From Flavobacterium aquidurense (GTDB lineage: Bacteria; Bacteroidota; Bacteroidia; Flavobacteriales; Flavobacteriaceae): 64,000 nt of DNA. Under the pieces are notes generated by a model. The model was not told where the DNA came from. It saw only the letters and a list, made by a program, of their open reading frames with translations, and made no database searches. Of the stretch, positions 16,993-26,663 are shown piece after piece (within the stretch, counting starts at the first letter, position 1; each line of letters opens with the position of its first letter). Position numbers and translations under genes: made by a program. Location: NCBI GenBank assembly GCA_900107365.1, contig FNPS01000006.1:125452-189451 (forward strand), in the 5' to 3' direction.

Positions 16993-17739
16993 CTAGATTA
17001 CTTTAGCCTCGTTGTGTAATAAATTGATTAACTCATCTAAATTATCAGGAGAAATTAATTTCACTGCTGATTTAGGAGCTGGTTTTTCAAATTTCACTGC
17101 CTTTGTATTTACAGGAGCATCAACTGGCTCAAGAATAGTTAAAGCTTTTGTTCTTGCTGTCATAATTCCTCTCATGTTTGGAATACGTAAATCTTTTTCT
17201 TCAACAAGACCTTTTTGTCCACCAATAATTAATGGTAGAGTGGTGCTTACTGTTTCTTTTCCACCATCGATTTCACGAACTGCTTTTACATTGTTTCCGT
17301 CAACGGTTACATTTGTACAAGAGTTTAAAAAGTTAGAGCCTAAAATTCCTGCAATCATTCCAGGAACCATCCCTCCATTATAATCTAAAGACTCTTTTCC
17401 GGCAATTACAAGATCGTATCCGCCATTTTTAATTACTTCTGCTAATTGTTTTGCAACAAAAAAACCATCAGTTGGATTAGCGTTTACACGAATCGCTTCG
17501 TTTGCGCCAATTGCCAATGCTTTACGTAAAGTTGGCTCTGTGTCAGGTCCTCCAACGTTAATAACAGTTACAGTTGCTCCTTGTTGTTCCTGAAACCAAA
17601 TTGCACGTGTTAAACCAAACTCGTCATTAGGATTAATTACATATTGTACACCGTTGGTATCGAATTCTGAATCACCATTGGAGAAGTTAATTTTTGAAGT
17701 AGTATCAGGTACATGGCTGATGCAAACTAATATTTTCAT
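16993..17739 (-). CDS. etfB: Electron transfer flavoprotein beta subunit
   Basis: This 248-aa protein has the ETF beta fold, starting MKILVCISHVPDTTSKI. It carries VINPNDEFGLTRAIW, the AMP-binding region VIAGKESLDYNGGMVPGMIA and the recognition-loop-like end. The frame is open to an ATG at 17775, but the start at 17739 matches the family and follows a minus-strand TAAATTTG box at 17773-17780 by a suitable distance. First gene of the etfBA pair. Confidence 0.95.
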   Translation of the reverse strand: MKILVCISHVPDTTSKINFSNGDSEFDTNGVQYVINPNDEFGLTRAIWFQEQQGATVTVINVGGPDTEPTLRKALAIGANEAIRVNANPTDGFFVAKQLAEVIKNGGYDLVIAGKESLDYNGGMVPGMIAGILGSNFLNSCTNVTVDGNNVKAVREIDGGKETVSTTLPLIIGGQKGLVEEKDLRIPNMRGIMTARTKALTILEPVDAPVNTKAVKFEKPAPKSAVKLISPDNLDELINLLHNEAKVI

Positions 17740-17772
17740 AAGTATATATTTTATATTTATAATATGCTTTGA

Positions 17773-17780
17773 CAAATTTA
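17773..17780 (-). promoter_or_regulatory. Probable etfBA -7 element
   Basis: Minus-strand TAAATTTG, an exact TAnnTTTG match, 34 nt upstream of the etfB start. Confidence 0.45.
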
Positions 17781-18229
17781 GAAATTAAAATCGGAATAAT
17801 ATACTATGCATGCATAATATTTTTTAAAAACTATTACGTTTTCGAAGATTCTGGAATTTGAATGTCCTTTTGTTAGAATATGAAATTGAAAATTCAGTTA
17901 TTTACTCTGATTCTTAGGAATTTTGCAATAGCATTACGGTAGGTAACTGTTAAATTTGAAGTCGATTTGTACTAATTTTTGATTTGTTTCGTTTGAAGAT
18001 AGAATTTACTCTAACCAGAATTAAACAAATAAGGTTGAGTTTGTCTGAAAAATGTTTTTGTGTAGAGGATAATCGCAATTATATCGATTTCGTAATATCA
18101 CAATAAAATTTAAAAAGTTAAAAGCGAAGAAGAGAAGGAACTTCATGTGATTTTAAATTCAATTTATGCTTTTAAGTTATTTAAAATATTTATTTTTGCT
18201 CTTCAGAAAATTCAACATACAATATAAAT
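17781..18229. other. Divergent promoter region between etfB and pdhB
   Basis: About 450 bp without a credible gene. It contains an ATGCATGCAT palindrome near 17805 and a TATTTTTG box at 18191-18198 that probably serves pdhB. I see no repeat or structured RNA here. Confidence 0.5.
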
Positions 18230-19207
18230 ATGAGAACAATACAATTTAGAGAGGCCATTTGTGAAGCGATGAGCGAAGAAATGCGTCACGATGAATCCAT
18301 ATATTTAATGGGCGAAGAAGTTGCAGAATACAACGGAGCATATAAAGCTTCAAAAGGAATGCTTGCTGAGTTTGGCGAAAAAAGAGTAATCGATACTCCA
18401 ATTGCTGAGCTTGGTTTTACAGGAATTGCAGTAGGATCAGCTATGAATGGCTGTCGTCCTATCGTAGAGTACATGACATTCAACTTCTGTTTAGTTGGTA
18501 TTGATCAAATTATAAATAATGCTGCTAAAATGCGTCAAATGACTGGGGGACAATTTAATGTGCCAATCGTTTTTCGTGGACCAACTGCTTCTGCAGGTCA
18601 ATTAGGAGCAACTCACTCTCAAGCTTTAGAAAACTGGTTCGCTAATACTCCTGGTCTTAAAGTTGTAGTTCCTTCTACACCTTATGATGCAAAAGGACTT
18701 TTGAAATCTGCAATTCGTGATAATGATCCTGTAATTTTTATGGAATCTGAGCAAATGTATGGTGACAAAGGTGAAGTGCCAGACGGAGAATATACAATTC
18801 CATTAGGAGTTGCTGATGTTAAACGTGAAGGAACAGATGTTACAATCGTTTCTTTTGGAAAAATCATCAAAGAAGCTTTTATCGCTGCTGATGAATTAGC
18901 TAAAGAAGGAATTTCATGTGAGATTATCGATTTAAGAACAGTTCGTCCAATGGATAACGAAGCAATTTTAAAATCTGTTAAGAAAACAAATCGTTTAGTA
19001 ATTTTAGAAGAGGCTTGGCCTTTTGCAAGTATTTCATCTGAAATCACTTATATCGTTCAGGAACAAGCTTTTGATTTCCTTGATGCGCCAATTCAACGTA
19101 TTACAACTGCAGATACTCCTGCTCCTTACTCTCCTGTTTTACTAAAAGACTGGTTGCCAAATGCAGCTGATGTAGTAAAAGCAGTAAAGAAAGTAATGTA
19201 CAAATAG
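18230..19207 (+). CDS. pdhB: Pyruvate dehydrogenase E1 component, beta subunit
   Basis: This 325-aa transketolase-like subunit contains the pyrimidine-binding region (MGEEVAEYNGAYKASKGM, DTPIAELGFTGIAVGSAM, EYMTFNF) and the C-terminal transketolase domain (VVPSTPYDAKGLLKSAIRDNDPVIFME). E1 alpha-beta decarboxylates pyruvate with thiamine diphosphate. The alpha and E2 genes are not adjacent. It could in principle be a branched-chain E1 beta, but the sequence and standalone context are those of flavobacterial PdhB. It ends with a terminator before the DUF5686 gene. Confidence 0.9.
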   Translation: MRTIQFREAICEAMSEEMRHDESIYLMGEEVAEYNGAYKASKGMLAEFGEKRVIDTPIAELGFTGIAVGSAMNGCRPIVEYMTFNFCLVGIDQIINNAAKMRQMTGGQFNVPIVFRGPTASAGQLGATHSQALENWFANTPGLKVVVPSTPYDAKGLLKSAIRDNDPVIFMESEQMYGDKGEVPDGEYTIPLGVADVKREGTDVTIVSFGKIIKEAFIAADELAKEGISCEIIDLRTVRPMDNEAILKSVKKTNRLVILEEAWPFASISSEITYIVQEQAFDFLDAPIQRITTADTPAPYSPVLLKDWLPNAADVVKAVKKVMYK

Positions 19208-19227
19208 TCAAACAAACAATACTTATA

Positions 19228-19268
19228 AAACTTCATCAGTCATATTAATTGATGAAGTTTTTTTTTGC
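19228..19268 (+). terminator. Intrinsic terminator after pdhB
   Basis: Stem AAACTTCATCA / TGATGAAGTTT with 11-nt loop and a T8 run. Confidence 0.85.
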
Positions 19269-19271
19269 CAC

Positions 19272-21776
19272 ATGATAAAGAAAATAATTTTACTCAGCCT
19301 GTTTTTGGTATTTGCATTTGCAAATATTGCTACTGCACAAACTAAAGTGAGCGGAATTGTTTTGGATAAAATGAATCAGCCTGTTCCGTTTGCTAATATT
19401 GTTTTTAAAGGCTCAAATACCGGAATAGTATCTAATGAAGATGGTCGTTTTTATTTAGAATCACCAAAAACATATACGGCATTATTAGTGACTTCGGCAG
19501 GATTTTCGGACAAGGAAATTCCTTTGGAAAAAACAGTTAATTATAATTTTAAAATTGTTTTAAGCGAAGCTGAAGCGTTAAATGAAGTTGTAATTTTTAC
19601 CGGAAAAACGTCAAAAAAGAATAATCCGGCATTAGATATTTTGAGGAAAATTTGGGAACGAAAACGTAAAAACGGTTTGTACCAATTCAATCAATACCAG
19701 ATGCAGAAGTATGAAAAAGTCGAGTTTGATATGAACACGATCGATAGTGCTTTTATGAAGAATAAACTGTTCAAAGGAATGGAGTTTGTTTTTAATCATG
19801 TGGATACTTCTGATGTTACCGGGAAAACATACCTTCCAATTTTCATCAATGAATCTGTATATGATGTATACGGTGACAATAAATTAAAGAAAACAAAAGA
19901 GAATATTACCGGAAGTAAAACCTCTGGTTTCAATGGAAATCAACAGATCCTATCTTTTGTAAAAGACCTTTACTCCGATTATAATATCTACGATAATCAT
20001 CTTACTTTTTTTGATAAGAGTTTTACAAGTCCGCTTTCAAAAACAGGGATTGATGTATATAATTATGTTTTAAAAGACAGTGCTTATATCGACAAAAAAT
20101 GGTGTTATAATATTGTTTTTTATCCAAGACGAAAAAACGAATTGACTTTTAAAGGAGATTTTTGGGTCAACGATACCACGTTTGCGATCAAGAAAATTAA
20201 TATGGGTGTTACTAAAAGTGCCAATATTAACTGGGTGAAAGATATTTATATAGAGCAGGAATTTGATGTAGAAAATGATTCTGTTTTTCTATTGACCCGC
20301 GATTATATGATGTCTGATTTTGCGTTGAATAAAAAGGAAAAATCGAAAGGTGTTTACGGAAAACGAACAACATTATATCGAGACCATAAATTCAATATTC
20401 AGAAACCGGAGAAGTTTTACAAAGAAGAAGTCAATTATATAGACAATGCTGTTTATGATCGACCGGATGAATTCTGGGACGAGAATCGTTTTGAAAAATT
20501 AAATAAAGATGAATTGGGTATTTATAAAATGCTCGATACTTTACAGACCGTCAAGCGATTTAAGCAAATATATAATTTGGTTTCTATCCTGGGAAGTGGA
20601 TATGTAGAGTTTAAGAATTTTGATTATGGACCAATTTTCTCCACATTTGGATATAATGAAGTAGAAGGTTTACGGGTACGTGTGGGAGGAAGAACCTATT
20701 TTGGACCAAATGACCCTTGGCGTATACAGGCTTACACTGCCTACGGTTTTGATGATAGTAAATTCAAATATGGAGTTTCAGGAAAATGGATGGTCGATAA
20801 GAAAAAACGATTCATTATTTCCGGAGGAAATAGGCGTGACATTGAACAAATTGGAGCAAGTTTAACAACAACCAACGATATTTTAGGACGAAGTTTTGCG
20901 TCTTCTGCTTTGTTTACAACAGGAAGTAACGGAAAATTAACGAATATTAATTTGAGTAACATTTCATTTGAAATGGAACCGATGAAGAATTTTGTGGTTC
21001 AGGCGGGACTTTCTTACAGAACTTTAGAATCGGCTTCGCCTACTTTTAGTTTGGATTATTATACTACTTTGCCAACGCCTGCAAACCCTGCCGGAGTTGT
21101 AGCAAGTGCGGTAACACAATCTGAAGCTAATATCCAATTTGAATTTATGCCTAACCGAAAAACTATTGGTTTTGGTGTAGAAAGAGATCTTGTAGACAGT
21201 CCGTTTAGTCATTTCTTTGTGAACTTTAGCTATGGTTTAAAAGGCGTTTTCAATAGCGATTTTGCTTATGAAAAAATACAGATTTACTATAAACAACCTA
21301 TCATAATCGGACCTTTAGGAAGATCTAACATTATTTTGGAAACAGGTAAGACTTTTGGAACAATTCCGTTAGGATTAATGAGTGTTATTCCGGGTAACCA
21401 GACGTATTTTACTATTGAAAATACATTTAGTAATCTGAATTTCTACGAATTCATAACAGATCAATATACGACCTTGCAATGGAATCATGATTTTGGAGGA
21501 AGGTTATTTGCCAGAATTCCATTTATGAGAAAATTAAACTGGAGAGAATTTGTTGGTGTAAAAGGAGTTTACGGAACTATATCAGCTGCGAACAGAGCCA
21601 TCAATGCATCTGATCAGCCTTACAATGCACCGGAAAATGTGTATTGGGAGTATAACGCCGGAATTGGAAATATCTTCAAGGTTTTTCGTATTGATTTCTC
21701 CTGGAGGGGAAGTTATCTAAACACTCCGGATGCTAATAAATTTGCAGTAAAAGGATCTTTCGGATTCTATTTCTAG
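19272..21776 (+). CDS. DUF5686 outer membrane protein with CarboxypepD_reg-like domain
   Basis: This 834-aa secreted protein has a signal peptide (KIILLSLFLVFAFANIATAQ), a CarboxypepD_reg-like Ig domain (about 24-105, VSGIVLDKMNQPVPFANIVFKG), and a long DUF5686 region ending in a beta-rich part with the C-terminal Phe (VKGSFGFYF) typical of outer-membrane barrels. Function unknown; the family is common in Bacteroidota. The start lies only a few bases after the pdhB terminator, so its promoter must overlap that region or read-through must occur. Confidence 0.82.
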   Translation: MIKKIILLSLFLVFAFANIATAQTKVSGIVLDKMNQPVPFANIVFKGSNTGIVSNEDGRFYLESPKTYTALLVTSAGFSDKEIPLEKTVNYNFKIVLSEAEALNEVVIFTGKTSKKNNPALDILRKIWERKRKNGLYQFNQYQMQKYEKVEFDMNTIDSAFMKNKLFKGMEFVFNHVDTSDVTGKTYLPIFINESVYDVYGDNKLKKTKENITGSKTSGFNGNQQILSFVKDLYSDYNIYDNHLTFFDKSFTSPLSKTGIDVYNYVLKDSAYIDKKWCYNIVFYPRRKNELTFKGDFWVNDTTFAIKKINMGVTKSANINWVKDIYIEQEFDVENDSVFLLTRDYMMSDFALNKKEKSKGVYGKRTTLYRDHKFNIQKPEKFYKEEVNYIDNAVYDRPDEFWDENRFEKLNKDELGIYKMLDTLQTVKRFKQIYNLVSILGSGYVEFKNFDYGPIFSTFGYNEVEGLRVRVGGRTYFGPNDPWRIQAYTAYGFDDSKFKYGVSGKWMVDKKKRFIISGGNRRDIEQIGASLTTTNDILGRSFASSALFTTGSNGKLTNINLSNISFEMEPMKNFVVQAGLSYRTLESASPTFSLDYYTTLPTPANPAGVVASAVTQSEANIQFEFMPNRKTIGFGVERDLVDSPFSHFFVNFSYGLKGVFNSDFAYEKIQIYYKQPIIIGPLGRSNIILETGKTFGTIPLGLMSVIPGNQTYFTIENTFSNLNFYEFITDQYTTLQWNHDFGGRLFARIPFMRKLNWREFVGVKGVYGTISAANRAINASDQPYNAPENVYWEYNAGIGNIFKVFRIDFSWRGSYLNTPDANKFAVKGSFGFYF

Positions 21777-21782
21777 ATAAAA

Positions 21783-21965
21783 ATATATTGCCACAAAGAC
21801 GCCAAGTCGCTAAGTTTAATTCTTTGCAACTTGGCGTTTTTGGCTTTTTACAACTTAATAATTTCACGCAGATTTTGCAGATTTAAGCTGATCTGCGCAG
21901 ATTTTTATAATTTCGGTTTAAAGAAATAAATCTGCTGAATCTGCTGAATCTGCGAGCAAAAAAAA
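21783..21965. repeat. Intergenic repeat block (CGCCAAGTCGC hairpin and CAGATTTTGCAGATT units)
   Basis: First a hairpin-forming unit with GCCAAGT facing ACTTGGC. Then CACGCAGATTTTGCAGATTTAAGCTGATCTGCGCAGATT, facing AATCTGCTGAATCTGCTGAATCTGCG. Both have the look of dispersed repeats that fold back. No coding potential seen. Confidence 0.65.
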
Positions 21966-22026
21966 TTTCGCAACTTTAAAAGATTATTTTTTTATTTAAT
22001 TTTGAAATAGACTTAGAACAAAAGTA

Positions 22027-22626
22027 ATGCAAGAAGCCATCGATTTTCTATCAACTAAAAACCCAATATTTCAGGAAATCATTAAAAAATATGGATTGCC
22101 ACCAATCCCAAAACGCCCTCAGGGTTTTGAAACTTTGGTTTTACTAATACTCGAACAACAAGTTTCTATAGATTCGGCGAAAGCCACATTTTTAAAAATC
22201 AAAGCCTATACAACTTGTAATCCTGAAACAATGTCTATTGTATCTGATGAAGAATTTCGAACCTTGGGTGTAAGCCGGCAAAAGACAAAATATATTAAAA
22301 TACTTGCTGAAGCTGTTTTAAATAAAGAATTGGACATAGAGAGTTTAGCTTCAAAATCAGCAAAACAAGTTCGGGAGGAGCTTATAAAACTGAAAGGAAT
22401 TGGAAATTGGACTGTTGATATTTACTTAATGTTTTGTCTTCAGGAACTAGATTTGATTCCGCTAGGCGATATTGCAGTTGTAAATACAATCAAAGAATTA
22501 CTAGATATTCACGATAAAAATGAAATGGAAATTCATGTTGAACAATGGAGTCCCTACCGATCTTATGCGACCTATTTATTGTGGCATTATTACTTAAATA
22601 AGCGAAACAGAAAAATTACATATTAA
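22027..22626 (+). CDS. AlkA-like DNA-3-methyladenine glycosylase (HhH-GPD)
   Basis: This 199-aa protein has the helix-hairpin-helix/GPD core: FETLVLLILEQQVSIDSAKATF, the hairpin LIKLKGIGNWTVDIYLMF, and the segment LDLIPLGDIAV with the catalytic Asp (LGD), as in AlkA-type enzymes. It excises alkylated bases such as 3-methyladenine to start base excision repair. It lacks the N-terminal AlkA_N domain and is a short form. It lies alone between repeats and the pyrophosphatase gene. Confidence 0.85.
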   Translation: MQEAIDFLSTKNPIFQEIIKKYGLPPIPKRPQGFETLVLLILEQQVSIDSAKATFLKIKAYTTCNPETMSIVSDEEFRTLGVSRQKTKYIKILAEAVLNKELDIESLASKSAKQVREELIKLKGIGNWTVDIYLMFCLQELDLIPLGDIAVVNTIKELLDIHDKNEMEIHVEQWSPYRSYATYLLWHYYLNKRNRKITY

Positions 22627-22673
22627 CTGTTTGTTATTTAAAAGAAAAGTGTGTAGATTAATGCAGTTTTTTA

Positions 22674-22703
22674 TTGTAAAAAAGGATTCTTTAGTTACTT
22701 TTG
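22674..22703 (+). promoter_or_regulatory. Promoter of ppa
   Basis: TTG at 22674-22676, 19-nt spacer, TACTTTTG at 22696-22703; the ppa start is 33 nt further on. Confidence 0.6.
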
Positions 22704-22736
22704 CAATCGAATTTATAGAAATAATAAAAAACGAAA

Positions 22737-23267
22737 ATGACCGCAGACAAACTAACGACTTTCGATGTATTGATCGAAATACCAAGAGGAAGCAGAAATA
22801 AATACGAGTACGATTTTGAAATCAAAAGAATGCGTTTTGACAGAATGTTGTTCTCTTCGATGATGTACCCTGCTGATTACGGATTTATTCCAGAAACATT
22901 AGCTCTAGACGGTGATCCTCTTGATGTATTGGTTTTGATTAACGAACCAACTTTTCCTGGATGTGTTATAGAAGTAAAACCAATTGGAGTTTTCCATATG
23001 GCAGATGATAAAGGACCAGATGAAAAAATCATTTGTGTACCAGTTTCAGATCCAATCTGGAATTCATTAAATGACCTTTCAGATATTAACGGACACTTAT
23101 TGAAAGAAATCGAGCATTTCTTCCAGGTTTACAAAGATCTTGAAAACAAACAAGTAGATGTAGAAGGTTGGGGAGATGTAAAAGAAGCTTTTGCAATTAT
23201 TGCTGAGTGTACTAAGCGTTTTAACGATATCGAAAACAAACCGGAAGGATTATTTAGTATTAAATAA
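22737..23267 (+). CDS. ppa: Inorganic pyrophosphatase (family I)
   Basis: This 176-aa soluble enzyme hydrolyses pyrophosphate to phosphate. Family I hallmarks are IEIPRGSRNKYEYD, YPADYGFIPETLALDGDPLDVLVL (metal-binding Asp residues in DGDPLDVLV) and the later SDPIWNSLNDLSDI region. It has its own promoter and terminator. Next to it lies hppA, which couples the same reaction to ion pumping; this pairing is functionally notable. Confidence 0.96.
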   Translation: MTADKLTTFDVLIEIPRGSRNKYEYDFEIKRMRFDRMLFSSMMYPADYGFIPETLALDGDPLDVLVLINEPTFPGCVIEVKPIGVFHMADDKGPDEKIICVPVSDPIWNSLNDLSDINGHLLKEIEHFFQVYKDLENKQVDVEGWGDVKEAFAIIAECTKRFNDIENKPEGLFSIK

Positions 23268-23288
23268 TTTTTACCCTATTCTATTATA

Positions 23289-23325
23289 AAAAAAGCAATA
23301 CTCCGTTAGGAGTATTGCTTTTTTG
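23289..23325 (+). terminator. Intrinsic terminator after ppa
   Basis: Stem AAAAGCAATACTCC / GGAGTATTGCTTTT with a 4-nt loop and T run, between ppa and hppA. Confidence 0.88.
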
Positions 23326-23379
23326 TTTAAATTCGTTTTAGTTAGTTTATTGACTATTAACCAAAACCATTACTATATT

Positions 23380-25926
23380 ATGAATGCATTTATGATTTAC
23401 TTGCCAATTGTTATGGCAATTTTAGGATTACTTTTCATGGGAATAAAAAGGACTTGGGTTTTAAAACAAGATGCAGGAGACGGGAAAATGAAAGAAATTT
23501 CAGATCACATTTATGAAGGAGCCCTCGCATTTTTAAAAGCGGAATATCGATTATTGACTTTTTTTGTAATTGGTGCAAGTTTAGTATTAGCCGGAGTTTC
23601 TTTTATTGTTCCTACCACACATATATTAATAGTAGTTGCTTTTATTTTTGGTGCCTTTTTCTCTGCTTTAGCTGGAAATATGGGAATGAAAATAGCAACA
23701 AAAACGAATGTTAGAACAACGCAGGCTGCGCGTACAAGTTTGCCTCAGGCTTTAAAAGTTTCTTTTGGAGGCGGAACTGTAATGGGGTTAGGTGTTGCAG
23801 GTCTTGCCGTTTTAGGATTAACAGGCTTCTTTATTATTTTCTTTCAAATATTCATGAACGGAACCTGGACATCATCTGAGGATATGACTAAAGTTTTGGA
23901 GACTTTAGCTGGATTTTCACTTGGTGCTGAATCAATTGCATTATTCGCCAGAGTTGGAGGTGGAATCTATACAAAAGCTGCTGACGTTGGTGCCGATTTA
24001 GTTGGTAAAGTCGAAGCTGGAATTCCTGAAGATGACCCTCGTAATCCTGCAACAATTGCAGATAACGTAGGAGATAATGTGGGAGACGTTGCAGGTATGG
24101 GAGCCGATTTATTTGGTTCATATGTAGCGACAGTTTTAGCTGCTATGGTTTTAGGAAATTATGTAATTAAAGATATGGGTGGTTCTATCCAGGATGCTTT
24201 TGGAGGAATTGGTCCAATTTTATTGCCAATGGCAATTGCCGGTTTCGGAATTTTATTTTCGATTATCGGAACTACATTGGTAAAAATATCTGATGATAAT
24301 GCCAAAGAAGCACAAGTACAAAAAGCTTTAAATATAGGAAACTGGGTTTCGATTGCTTTAACAGCAATTGCCTGTTTCTTTTTAGTACAACATATGTTAC
24401 CAGAGACAATGCAAATGAGCTTCTTTGGTGAAGGATCTAAAGATATTTCATCAATGCGTGTTTTCTATGCAACATTAGTTGGATTAGTTGTTGGTGGTGC
24501 TATTTCATCAGTAACAGAATATTATACGGGACTGGGTACAAAACCGGTTATGGCCATTGTACAAAAATCTTCAACAGGAGCTGGAACTAATGTTATTGCT
24601 GGTCTGGCAACCGGAATGATTTCAACTTTTCCGACTGTTTTATTATTCGCCGCTGCAATTTGGATTTCATATGCTTTGGCAGGATTTTATGGAGTTGCAT
24701 TAGCGGCTTCAGCAATGATGGCGACGACAGCAATGCAGTTAGCGATTGATGCTTTCGGACCAATCTCAGACAATGCCGGAGGAATTGCTGAGATGAGTGA
24801 ATTACCAAAAGAAGTACGTACGAGAACAGATATTTTAGATTCAGTTGGAAATACAACTGCAGCAACAGGAAAGGGTTTTGCAATTGCATCTGCAGCCTTA
24901 ACGTCATTGGCTTTGTTTGCTGCTTATGTAACCTTCACAGGAATTGATGGAATCAATATTTTTAAAGCACCAGTTTTAGCCATGTTATTTGTAGGGGGAA
25001 TGATTCCTGTAGTGTTTTCAGCTCTTGCTATGAATTCAGTTGGAAAAGCTGCAATGGATATGGTATATGAAGTACGTCGTCAGTTTAAGGAAATTCCTGG
25101 AATCATGGAAGGAACTGGAAAACCGGAGTACGGAAAATGTGTTGAAATCTCTACAAAAGCTGCTTTGCGCGAAATGATGTTGCCAGGAATTTTAACAATT
25201 GGTTTTCCAATCGCAATTGTATTATTAGGTAAATTAGTTTACGGAGACAACAATCAGTTAATTGCTGAAATGTTAGGAGGATATATGGCTGGAGTTACAG
25301 TTTCTGGTGTACTTTGGGCTGTTTTTCAAAACAATGCCGGAGGTGCATGGGATAATGCTAAAAAATCTTTTGAAGCTGGAGTTATGATCAACGGTGAAAT
25401 GACGTATAAAGGTTCTGATGCGCATAAAGCGGCAGTAACCGGAGATACAGTTGGAGATCCGTTTAAAGATACTTCAGGACCTTCAATGAACATCTTAATT
25501 AAATTAACTTGTTTAATAGGATTGGTAATTGCTCCAATTTTGGGAGAAGGTCATTCATCTTCAGGTATGGCTGAAAAAGGGTCCTGTTGTAAAATGGAAA
25601 TGCATGCAGCCGGCGCTTCTAAATGCGGTGATTTATCAGGAATGACAAAAGAAGAATGCATTAAAATGTGCAAAGAAAAAGGATGTACAGCCGAAGAAAC
25701 CGCAAAATGTTTAGCGCATTATGATGCAAACGGAAAATACACACATCAAAAAACAGATTGTTTCGATACAACTAAATATAGTAAAAATAGAGTTGAGGTT
25801 AATTTATCTACCACAAATGGTGTTACAGTTGGAACTGTAACCAAAACTGAAAATGGAAAAACGACAACTGAAGTTTATGAAGGAACTGAAGCTGAGGTTA
25901 AAGCAAAGATTGAAGCTGCGAAATAA
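23380..25926 (+). CDS. hppA: Membrane-bound ion-pumping pyrophosphatase with Cys-rich C-terminal tail
   Basis: This 848-aa protein has the about 16 membrane helices of H+/Na+-pyrophosphatases. The pyrophosphate-binding motif DDPRNPATIADNVGDNVGD is intact. GNTTAATGKGFAI carries Ala and Gly where K+-independent enzymes have Lys and Thr, so this should be a K+-dependent, Na+- or H+-pumping form. I start at 23380 (MNAFMIYLPIVMAILG); the frame is open further upstream, but that stretch overlaps the ppa terminator. After the last helix (about residue 725) an unusual 120-residue tail follows, with eight cysteines (GSCCKMEM, SKCGD, EECIKMCKEKGC, AKCLAHYD, TDCFD) and a Thr/Lys/Glu-rich end. Confidence 0.93.
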   Translation: MNAFMIYLPIVMAILGLLFMGIKRTWVLKQDAGDGKMKEISDHIYEGALAFLKAEYRLLTFFVIGASLVLAGVSFIVPTTHILIVVAFIFGAFFSALAGNMGMKIATKTNVRTTQAARTSLPQALKVSFGGGTVMGLGVAGLAVLGLTGFFIIFFQIFMNGTWTSSEDMTKVLETLAGFSLGAESIALFARVGGGIYTKAADVGADLVGKVEAGIPEDDPRNPATIADNVGDNVGDVAGMGADLFGSYVATVLAAMVLGNYVIKDMGGSIQDAFGGIGPILLPMAIAGFGILFSIIGTTLVKISDDNAKEAQVQKALNIGNWVSIALTAIACFFLVQHMLPETMQMSFFGEGSKDISSMRVFYATLVGLVVGGAISSVTEYYTGLGTKPVMAIVQKSSTGAGTNVIAGLATGMISTFPTVLLFAAAIWISYALAGFYGVALAASAMMATTAMQLAIDAFGPISDNAGGIAEMSELPKEVRTRTDILDSVGNTTAATGKGFAIASAALTSLALFAAYVTFTGIDGINIFKAPVLAMLFVGGMIPVVFSALAMNSVGKAAMDMVYEVRRQFKEIPGIMEGTGKPEYGKCVEISTKAALREMMLPGILTIGFPIAIVLLGKLVYGDNNQLIAEMLGGYMAGVTVSGVLWAVFQNNAGGAWDNAKKSFEAGVMINGEMTYKGSDAHKAAVTGDTVGDPFKDTSGPSMNILIKLTCLIGLVIAPILGEGHSSSGMAEKGSCCKMEMHAAGASKCGDLSGMTKEECIKMCKEKGCTAEETAKCLAHYDANGKYTHQKTDCFDTTKYSKNRVEVNLSTTNGVTVGTVTKTENGKTTTEVYEGTEAEVKAKIEAAK

Positions 25927-25938
25927 AAATGATTGATG

Positions 25939-25971
25939 ATCTTTGTCAAAGTTTAAAACTTTGACAAAGAT
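25939..25971. repeat. Near-perfect hairpin repeat ATCTTTGTCAAAGTTT
   Basis: ATCTTTGTCAAAGTTT faces AAACTTTGACAAAGAT across a 1-nt centre, directly after hppA. A short T run follows, so it may serve as a terminator or be a mobile hairpin repeat. Confidence 0.6.
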
Positions 25972-25982
25972 TTTACAAATAG

Positions 25983-26016
25983 AAAATGCCCCTAAAATTT
26001 TTTAGAGGCATTTTTT
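25983..26016 (+). terminator. Terminator between hppA and the convergent dNK gene
   Basis: Stem AAATGCC..CTAAAA / TTTTAGAGGCATTT, flanked by A and T runs; it could act on both strands. Confidence 0.75.
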
Positions 26017-26048
26017 ATATTAGTGTAAATAGGTATAATTCGTGTTTT

Positions 26049-26663
26049 TTAAAACAACCCGTTCAATTCAGCATCAATTCTATTAATAATGTTTCCTAAA
26101 TCTTCAGGATTATCTACGAAGTTAATGTTGTCAACATCTATAATCAATAATTTTCCTTTGTTATAAGTCTGAATCCATGCTTCATATCTTTCGTTCAGTC
26201 TGCTTAGGTAATCTATCGAAATGGAGTTTTCGTACTCACGTCCCCTCTTGTGAATCTGACCCACCAAATTCGGAATAGAACTTCTCAAATAAATCAATAA
26301 ATCAGGAGCTTTTACTAATGATTCCATCAATTCAAATAAGGAAGTATAATTTTCGAAATCACGACTGGTCATTAATCCCATTGAATATAAGTTGGGAGCA
26401 AAAATATAAGCATCTTCGTAAATCGTTCTGTCCTGAATGATTTTTTTTCCACTTTCTCGAATTTGCTGCACCTGACGAAATCTGCTATTTAAGAAATAAA
26501 TTTGCAAATTAAATGACCAACGTTCCATTTGGTGGTAAAAATCATCTAAATAAGGATTGTCAACAACATCTTCATAATGGGGTTCCCATTTAAAATGTTT
26601 GGCCAATAATTTAGTCAAAGTTGTTTTTCCAGCGCCTATGTTTCCTGCTATTGCTATGTGCAT
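26049..26663 (-). CDS. Deoxynucleoside kinase
   Basis: This 204-aa P-loop kinase begins MHIAIAGNIGAGKTTLTKLL (Walker A GNIGAGKTT). It has the dNK signature around the nucleoside site (WEPHYEDVVDNPYLDDFYHQMERWSFNLQIYFLNSRF), the DRTIYEDAYIFA motif and the LID-region arginines (RGREYENSI). It phosphorylates deoxynucleosides for salvage. Its start codon overlaps the stop of the upstream gene, so the two form an operon. Confidence 0.9.
   Translation of the reverse strand: MHIAIAGNIGAGKTTLTKLLAKHFKWEPHYEDVVDNPYLDDFYHQMERWSFNLQIYFLNSRFRQVQQIRESGKKIIQDRTIYEDAYIFAPNLYSMGLMTSRDFENYTSLFELMESLVKAPDLLIYLRSSIPNLVGQIHKRGREYENSISIDYLSRLNERYEAWIQTYNKGKLLIIDVDNINFVDNPEDLGNIINRIDAELNGLF

Noticed and set aside
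23323..23379. Longer N-terminus for HppA
   Set aside because: The extension would begin within the ppa terminator and has no counterpart in the family.
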